A stretch of DNA of 64,000 nucleotides, from assembly GCF_016859285.1 (NCBI RefSeq), contig NC_053418.1, positions 5,254,521 through 5,318,520 of the forward strand. The letters are read 5' to 3'. The DNA is from Xiphias gladius (Eukaryota; Chordata; Actinopteri; Istiophoriformes; Xiphiidae). Made by a program: the position numbers and the translations under genes. Within the stretch, counting starts at the first letter, position 1. The number at the start of each line of letters is the position of its first letter. This document shows, piece by piece, positions 55,921 through 64,000 of this stretch. Below the pieces are notes generated by a model that did not search any database, was not told the origin of the DNA, and was given only the letters and a program-made list of their open reading frames with translations.

Positions 55921-57789
55921 ATTGAGGTAAATATTCATAAATCCAATCAGAATAACACATCGTCTTTGAATATGTAAGAAGCTGAACACCCTCACCTCAC
56001 TATCAACCAATCAGCAATAGCGAGTCCTTTACCCTTCTAACGGGCTGCGAGCCAGAGTGACTTTGAAGACAAGTGAGGTTGCTTTATTCAATTATTGCGT
56101 CCTGATGATAAAATGGGAGCAACATAATGGCTTGATTAATTTCCTTATCACGGTGAGCACAAAGAGTAATTACAACCAAATCCACTGCTTGGTGAACCAC
56201 ACATCAATCAAATTAAAGCAGTCTCCACTCGGCAGCAATCACTTTCAAACAGAACAAATGAGTCGATTGGCTCAGACCTCCGCCTCTGGCCAGGGAAGTG
56301 TTTACCTAAGAACTGTAACTCCAAGCAAAGGTTGCTCAGGGTGATTACAAAGCTCTGAACATGCCAGAAATCTTAATAGAAATTGTGTATAAACAATTAC
56401 TATGTCAGTGTGAGTATGCCTGGGCACAACCTGGGTGAATGTATTTGCCTAAAGCGGGTCATTAAAGCTCACGAAAACCAGCAAGAAAACTGTGTGAATG
56501 TGAGCCTGCCGTCAAATGTCAATGCATCAATAACGCAGGAGCAACTCCACGACCTCAAATCACATCCACATTACACTGAAAAAGAAAATCCTACTGCATG
56601 AGCATCAGCAGAACTTCCTCACTATCAGCTCTATAAAAATAGCCAGGTAGGCAGGTAATCAGATTTTTTGTCTTAAAATACTGCACATTAAGAAAAGAAT
56701 CCACCACTTTTAGGGTGCAAATTAATGAAAGTGCTAATCCTGGTTACCACAAAAAGTGTAAGTGCATATGTAAAACCAGACCGCTCTATCCCCAACGCTG
56801 GTCTCTGAGTTAAAGTACTGAAGTCAGAAGATCTCATTAAAATTAAAATAACTCTAGATGTTCCTCTCCAGAGTTATGCAAATGAGAACTGTAATATCAA
56901 CTGGAAGATGAACCCTTTTGGAAATAAATTAATTTTTTTAGCCAGTGAATCATAGCCTAAAGGCTTCATTTGACTTGGGTAAACCTGCTGGATTTCATTG
57001 GCAGCTCTTTCTATTTGCCGTCTCTCAGTAGAGCTAAAATCAAATCAAATCACAGTGCTGGCGTTAATATTCACAAGAGCTGTTAGCATTGTGTATCATT
57101 ATAGACGAGAGGAGGAGGAGGGGAGGACTTGCAAGAAGGAATGTTGAGGAACATAACAACTTCGTGTGATTTGTGTAGAAAATGTCTTATTGGATGGTGA
57201 CATGTCAACTATGGTCACATGTACAGCATGTGCCATTGCTGTCTGCATGGTTATATTTTGCCGGTAGGGGAGTTCATGTCAGAGTTGAGGCAGCAACACT
57301 TCCCTGTGAAGGACGCTGGAGCCCAGGGCTCTGAAGGAGATCCATTCCCTATAGCTGCCTCTTTACATTTCACTCCTGTTACAAGCTACTCTGGCCTGCG
57401 AAGCAGAATGTTGCTCAACGTTTATTTCAGTTTGGAGCACGGCGCCCAGGCCACCGTGGAAATCAGCAGCAGTTCAGTTCCGACAGCAGAACCACGGGAT
57501 TTTCACACGAGCCTAAAGACTGGGCCCCCGGCAAACAGCTATGTGCACAACTAAGCTCGCCTGACTCTTGATCAGCCCAAAACCTCACATGAATTCCAAC
57601 ATGGTGGCGCTGCCATCATCATCACTGGCATCGTCGTCATTAAGCCCTTTGTGGTCAAAATCAACGATGCATCATGTGATCCTCTTAGACCAGGCTGTGA
57701 ACATCTAAACTGCTAGTGTTTGTTCTCTTTCATGCATCACCAAACGTTACGTGTGCATCAAATACTTGCTTCCAAGTGAAGTTAAAAGT

Positions 57790-58110
57790 GATTAGAGGGT
57801 TTTTTGTGTGATGGCGGAGGGAGGCGAGCAGGCAAAGTTGAGTTTAATTAGCAGCTTGTGAGACGCACTTCCTCGTTGCACTTCTTCCTGTGTGAAGGAG
57901 ATTACTGAAGAGCTTTTCTGCAGATGCTAATGTATGTGGAGAGCAGCGAGCAGTAATCATTGTGCACCCTTTGTTTAATTAGCACAAATATGACACCAGA
58001 GATGAACAACCTGCCAGGAGGAAGCTGTTGATGAAAAAGCCCCTGGATGATTGGCAGAAAGTGTTCCTGCAGAGTTTGACCAAAGAAGAGGACAAAGAGT
58101 CTTGAAACCT
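57790..58110. promoter_or_regulatory. Possible conserved non-coding element
   Basis: Unique sequence with gagtttaattagcagctt, atgctaatgtatgtgg and tgtttaattagcacaaat. Two TTTAATTAGCA cores in 140 bp suggest homeodomain sites. Compositional inference only. Confidence 0.25.
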
Positions 58111-60869
58111 TCAAGAAAAATTGGATCAGGGAAATGGGCCTGCAAGTCTAGGCTGTGAAAGGGGATTTATTTTTCCCAGTGAGGTCTAATTTGCTCTCAC
58201 AAACAGGCAGCTGACAGGTGGGTTCAAGATTGGGCATTTCAGTTGCTCCATTTTAGTGTGAATTTTGGGCCTGTGTGAAAAAAACGATATTTTTGTGAGA
58301 AACTAAACAAATATTATCAACTTCTGCAGCACACCTCTCCCAATTAACAGTGAGAACAGACAGAAAATAAAAGTGCCATCTGGCTGAAACTTAATCAGCC
58401 AATTAAACAAGTAATATTTACCAGCAACTGCAAAGAAAATCGTAAATAACTTTTTCTGTGACACTGAAGCTAATTTAAAATCTGCTTTGACAGACCAGCA
58501 GCCATAGTTCTGTGCATTAAGGACCTTCTGAGCTGCTTTTTCCCACTTCTGCCTCCAATTATCCACCATCACATTTCCTTGTAGTTGTTCTGTCAGGAAT
58601 AAATCCCAGCTTTAACTTAAGGGTGTCTCCACACACACCGTCTGGATGCACACACCTCGATGGGCGAACAGACTGGGACCCTACATTTTGCTGTTTCAGT
58701 CTTCCCCTTCTGCCCTTAATGAGCTGCTAGAGTTCCACACTAATTTGTGTCAGTAAACACACCAGGTTTGCAGCCGGCCATGACAGGCGGAATGAAACTC
58801 AATGGGCCCATCGACACTTTGGTGGGGTAGAGAGAGTGAGGGAACTCTGACAAGATCTAGGAATGCCGGTAATTATAAAAGAGGTTCAGAATGGACAAAC
58901 ATGTTCAATGACTTTCGACTTTCCATCTCTTTTTCTTTTTCCTCCACTGCATCGTTTGCTTTGTCGCCCCCTTCCAATGCAAAGAAAAAAAAGCCGTGTG
59001 AATTATTCACAAAGCCCTGCTCATGACCGCGTTTCACAAGATCTTGCCAACTCATTCGATAATAAGTGTCAGGAGAATAGAAACCGGACTAGAATTTTCC
59101 ATCCAGTGCATTGATGTGCCCTCATGCTGGAGAAGCAGCGTGCAATCTGGTACAGGCTGGGGTGAGGCTTAAAAAGTAACACCTGGATTCCCAGATAATG
59201 GTGTGTTTTCGTTATCTGTGTCTTCTCCCTCCTGTCAGTTTCCACGGTCCACAGTAGAATAATTACAAATAGACACGTGTAACATAAATTACCTCTTGGC
59301 CAGAAAACATCTAACAGTGAGGTTGATGACTGGATTCATGGAATTCAGGTTAATCTAAATTGCTGCTGGCTTACCACAGAGAAAGACGACTTTTCTAAAC
59401 CAAGAAACGTGTTCATGAAACTATAGTTCTTAAAGTAGAATGGCACCAAAAACTGGAAGTTAAATACACAGCACCATCACTGAGGTTAGCACCGAGGCTG
59501 TACAACATAAGACATAAATGGCATCACAATCCTTGAATTACCTGACATCTGCCCTTTTTCCACTCACCTGTGCTCATTATAGTTTTCACACTGCGCTCTC
59601 TGTCTTATCGTGCAGGCTTTGGCGTGGAGACACGAACAGGTAACCTATCCCCGCGATCCTTCCTCCTGTTCTTGTCCCTGCTCCGTCTTTGCCACCCACC
59701 AGGTGTGGCTCACAGGCAGATGGAGGCGCGGCATCAAAGCAGATCAACCACCGTTTTGAATCTATAAGTGCGCCTCAGTGGCATCGTACACAGTCTCCAG
59801 CCAACTGACTAACTAACTTCCCACTTTCCTTGTATCGTTCCTACAGGCGTGTTCGCTTTTGGTTCTGTGCTGCTCTAACCCATGTATATGCTCTAACCTT
59901 CTGTCTCTGTCTATTTGAGAAGATAAGTCTCGGTTTTAGATCTCCCCAGTCCCACAACACCCGCTGTCTGGGGTCTGTGAAAGTCAGGACCTCCCCCCAC
60001 GTCCACTGCTACACCCTGTAGTCTGTTACATGGGCCATGGGTGTCATATCCCTCCATGTAATCTCTATTTCTCCATCTCCCTCTCTGCTTTTTCCCTGTA
60101 GTTTTTTCTGTTAACTGGGTTCCATTCTTTGTCCCTCACATTGTCTCCGGCTCTGCAGTGTATCTCCAGTTATATCTCCCTCCGGTGTACTTAGCGACAT
60201 TGTCTGTAGCGGTAATCTCACAGCACTCTTTGCACCATCGCCACCACTGTCTTACACCCCATCACATTTAAAATAATCATCTTAAAAATGGAGCAGGGCA
60301 TGCAGAATGTAACTACTACAGTGAGCAATCAAGACACCCGCTGACTTCCCCTTCCTCCACCCACCTCTTCCCTCGATGCTAATCAGAGATCTGATTTTAA
60401 GACAGAAATGCCGTGAGGCTGTCAAAGATAAGCAGAGCAGACTACACAGTATGCTACATTCAGAGGAGGCATGGCGGTTCCGTGATCCGAGATCGGCTCA
60501 TCCCGACAGTCTGTTAACAAGGAAAAAACCCTCATTATCAGCTGGAGTGGTGTTTACCTTTGACCTTTCTTGGGAGAGGTGCCCTTTTAAGGACTCTCAG
60601 AAAAGTTTGATCTTGTCAGCACCTGTGTTGCTAGGTTATCTACCTTGGATTGTTTAACTACTTTCCTGCAAGACAGGATACGATAAACTTCACCCGGACC
60701 TTAATTCTGGCTGGAGATCAGACAAGTTCTAATTTCCTGAGATAAAATTGAACTTTATTTAATGTTTATTTATTTACTTATTTATTTGTTTAATATTGCT
60801 TTGTTTAGATATTTCTTTTACTGTAGGTTATCGTGGAAAGCCTTGCATGAACTATTGTTTTAATTTGAG

Positions 60870-61145
60870 ATGAAACGCTCAGTCATTAAATTTACACATG
60901 CGTAATTTTTCAAGCAAAAATGCCAAAAATTGACTTGATTTTCTGTTTTTCATAATCTTATGTGATGGTAAGCTGAATATCTTTGGGTTTGGACTGTTGG
61001 TCGGACAAAACAAGACACTTGTTGACATCATCTGAGCTCTATTTCCTACTATTTCCTGACAATTTATGGACCAAATGATTCATTGATTAATTGAGAAATG
61101 AATTAGAGATTAATTGATGATGAAAATAATCATTATTTGCAGAGC
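60870..61145. repeat. Dispersed teleost repeat, family R2, copy 4
   Basis: gctgaatatctttgggtttg, gactgttggtcggacaaaac and tgattaattgagaaatgaat match the other copies. It immediately precedes element R5 copy 2. Confidence 0.75.
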
Positions 61146-61289
61146 TGTGGGCTAATTCAGCAATTGCCCCGCATTTTAAACAACAGGTTTTTATTTTTTG
61201 TTTTTCTCCTTAAAATAGTACCAGCAGGGATGGATGTTAGCATAGTGGCTGGAACCAGGGGTTCAGGAAATAAAGGACCGGTGCTTGAA

Positions 61290-62221
61290 TTTTTCTGGCT
61301 TTTCATTTCTGTCTTTGATATTTCCTTACAACATAAATAATATATGCTTTCATAGCCTAGTGATGTGATTGTCTGAAATGAGAAGCCGGGATCTTTGCAT
61401 GTTAGAACTTTTGACGCGCACGCGCGCAAACGTTGACCTGGTTGGCTAGCAAGTGGGGTCAAATTAGGCGAGTGGACGCTTCAAGGAAATGTGACAAGAG
61501 CAGATATTTGATCTCTTTTTTAAAACCTCCCTCTGAGCCAACAAAGCACCTGAGTGAGAGAGAGACAGAAACCACAGATGACAAGTTGACACCTGCCCCT
61601 CCCGGATCTGTGCCGATGCACCGACAGCAGCAGGGGCAGCAGCAGACTGCCCTACTCGGCGGTACTGCTCTTCCTACCCCGCCTCCTGAGTCTGGCAAAT
61701 GTAGCGAAGTAAAAGACTAAAAACAATACACGAGTAAAATTCTGAAGTGTCCAAATGTGCAAGTTTCCGTGCACCGGCTGAGCTAACGGCAGGTACCCGC
61801 TTTGCTATTTTCACCTATTTTTGTTGGTCCTCGTGTTCATTTCCACGCAATTTAATTTGAGATATATGACTATATAAAGCCTTCATTCATGAGTGGTCTC
61901 TTGTTCAAGGTAGGCTACAAGTATTTGTACCTAGTGACTTTTCATTTTGCAGTTTTTATTAAAGTTTCATGATCAATGATTGATACGAGCATGTGAGACA
62001 TGGGAAGGCTATGCCTGTTCATTATGAACCATTATATCTGTCATAGGGATGCTTTGTAAACATTTCATCCTACTTTTTAGCTCTCTTAATGGCTGTACAC
62101 TTCTCAAATTATTTGGTATTTGAAATTAGAGCCTGCGGTCGAGGCTCGTTAATGGCTCAGTCTTATCACCACGAAAGAAGCGATAACGGTGCGAGGGGTG
62201 AAGTAGTCCATGCCATGGCAT
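61290..62221 (+). mobile_element. Dispersed element R5, copy 2 (with conserved ORF fragment)
   Basis: Parallel to 41555-42376, including the ORF at 61433-61720 (WLASKWGQIRRVDASRKC onward) and the terminal gataacggtgcgaggggtga. Differences are scattered substitutions and small indels, so both copies are old. Confidence 0.7.
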
Positions 62222-64000
62222 GGCATTCTCTCCATCCATGCCATTGCATTATTCCAAATTAAAACCACTCAACAAAAAAAAAAAAACAACATACACTTTA
62301 CACATTTACTCAGAAAAAAAAAAGATCTTCATGTTACTATAAATCCAATCAAATGCAGTGACAGACACCTCTTTTTTTTTTTCTTGTAAATCAACTATGT
62401 TCCACAGCACAGCTCTACATACTTCCTCCCTGGAGGGTTTCTAACCTGCTCCTGGTGATGGCTGGAGGTGACCTCGGTCCATGTTGGTACACATAATTAT
62501 CATTTCCCTACGGGGGAACCATGGATCAATGAGGGAGTGACCTTCCCCTCCCTACGCACCTTCTTCAAAGTCGGATAATAAATTGGTTCATCTCGCCTCC
62601 CCTACTGTCCGTGTTATTTAGAGGGCTATCTGAGGGAGTCCATTACCTTTTTATGGAAAGGAGGTTCATTCAATTTGCCGGTGACCCAATAAGAAGTTCT
62701 GTATGGATGCATGGCGAGGGGGATCAAGGGCAAGTGAATTATTCCATTATCTCTAATGTGTGGGAAGGCAAAAGCCGTCAAGGTCCTGAGGGGATTTATT
62801 TAGCTACGTATCCTCTGTTCCTCAGGGGGAAAAAATGAGAGTAAATAAAAAGTGACAAATAGGCCCCTTTATGCTTATTCATGGCTGTTTTAATCTAATT
62901 TAGGAATGTATTCCTCTTGAAATATGATTAATTGTAGTTTTGTAATGAAGAAAAAACGTTCCCGTGAGTTTAACCTCATCAAAAGGTATTTTACCTTCTC
63001 TGGATTTATATTTTTACATAATAATTATCAAAACTTTCGATTCATTTTAAACGCCATCAATCAAATGAATACAACTTGATGACTACTTGACACTGATGTT
63101 TCTTTTGTACAAATATTTTCTGTCCTTCCACCTGTTTATTGTACTGAAAATACAAAATAAAATTCTTAAAACAAACAATACGCGCGGCACTTCTAGTTTC
63201 ATTTTCATCCAGTCATGCCATCAGCATCACAGCTCGGCCCTGATATTCTTTTAACTCTTAGGTTATAGATGAACAGAAAACTGTTATGACATGTCATTGG
63301 AAAGCATCGCAGTCACATGGCTTGAAATGACTGGCTTAATTAAAGAGTCTTCTTATATTTGGCTTAAACCTTATTAAAGGATAATCCCCCTCAAAGTCAA
63401 AGGTGGTGTTTAAAGGATTCACCGTGTGACATAGTCAGGCTGCATGTACTGTACCGCATTAATGCGGATATAATGAGTGGAATAAACTTTAGAGCAACAT
63501 GCACATATGGTCTGGTATTGTCGCTTAATAGTAGTAGTTTGTATAGAACCCAAATGAATGTAGTTTGTTGTGTTCACAGCTGTCTGGTCATTACGTAGGA
63601 TGGTTACAGAACTAACGTCAACCACTGGGGGAAGGTTTTATGATTAAAGATACATCAGTATTTTCACAAATGAAACATCTATCCTTGAACACTATAATAC
63701 TGTCACAACAACAATTTCTGGAAACACTCTTTTCATGGTGATGTATGTTTCTCATTTTCGAGGTTTCCCCCAAGATTTATTTTGGCAAGGCCAAAAGCAC
63801 CCAAGTCTAGGCGCATCTTGCCTTGTGATAAATTTAGATATCCGATTTTGGCCCAAACAACAGCCACATTCATTGAAAATAAGACATTTGCAGTGTGAAA
63901 TGGCACCTCTGATCCTTCCCCCTGACGTCTAATGCTTTATTTCGTAAAAAAAATATATTCACTTTTATGACGTCAGTGGAGATTTTGGCTCTGTTTTTAA

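Larger units (their letters stand above)
47313..64000. other. Non-coding region upstream of srrm4
   Basis: I found no further coding exon with recognisable similarity on either strand. Content is repeats of families R2, R4 and R5, microsatellites, and a few unique stretches listed separately. A first srrm4 exon could lie here undetected or beyond the window. The ORFs are short and lack family features. Confidence 0.5.

Noticed and set aside
1..64000. CRISPR arrays, bacterial operons, prophage or plasmid features, tRNA or rRNA genes
   Set aside because: None were seen. The repeats are eukaryotic interspersed or simple repeats, and split genes show this is vertebrate nuclear DNA.

Overview
This window is vertebrate nuclear DNA, almost certainly from a percomorph-type teleost fish. 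The genes are split by GT-AG introns and separated by long AT-rich non-coding stretches. The microsatellites and the degenerate interspersed repeats are of kinds I recall as common in teleosts. There are no operons, prophages, CRISPR arrays or other bacterial features. No new defence or metabolic system is visible.

Three protein-coding genes can be assembled exon by exon. (1) About 9.4-11.6 kb, plus strand: a four-exon small heat shock protein of the HSPB1 (Hsp27) type. It is 361 aa because a fourth exon adds an acidic, Glu/Pro-rich tail of 177 aa. (2) 24.8-13.9 kb, minus strand: hspb8 (Hsp22), three exons, 222 aa, complete. (3) 47.2-28.75 kb, minus strand: srrm4 (nSR100), the neural microexon splicing regulator, 13 exons, about 568 aa. 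Its C-terminal half is secure; its first two exons are uncertain. The order srrm4 then hspb8 on one strand is the SRRM4-HSPB8 order I recall from human chromosome 12q24. The HSPB1-like gene sits tail to tail with hspb8.

Region by region: 1-9.4 kb has repeats, a CA microsatellite and one orphan exon-like sequence. 9.4-11.6 kb is the HSPB1-like gene. 11.6-13.9 kb is convergent intergenic or 3' UTR sequence with a 63-bp Tc1-type hairpin. 13.9-25.1 kb is hspb8, with a foldback element in intron 1, older repeats in intron 2 and a small MITE just upstream of its TATA box. 25.4-28.75 kb is the hspb8-srrm4 spacer. 28.75-47.3 kb is srrm4, whose introns hold a LINE 3' end, a SINE-like sequence, a nuclear-receptor-motif tandem repeat and one copy of a dispersed element that recurs at 61.3 kb. 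47.3-64 kb is non-coding, with repeats and a few stretches that look like conserved non-coding elements.

The two small heat shock genes encode ATP-independent holdase chaperones. HSPB8 is known to work with BAG3 in chaperone-assisted autophagy. Srrm4 promotes inclusion of 3-27 nt neural exons and shares only position with them. Exon models come from reading splice signals, frame continuity and remembered family sequences; no alignment was run.
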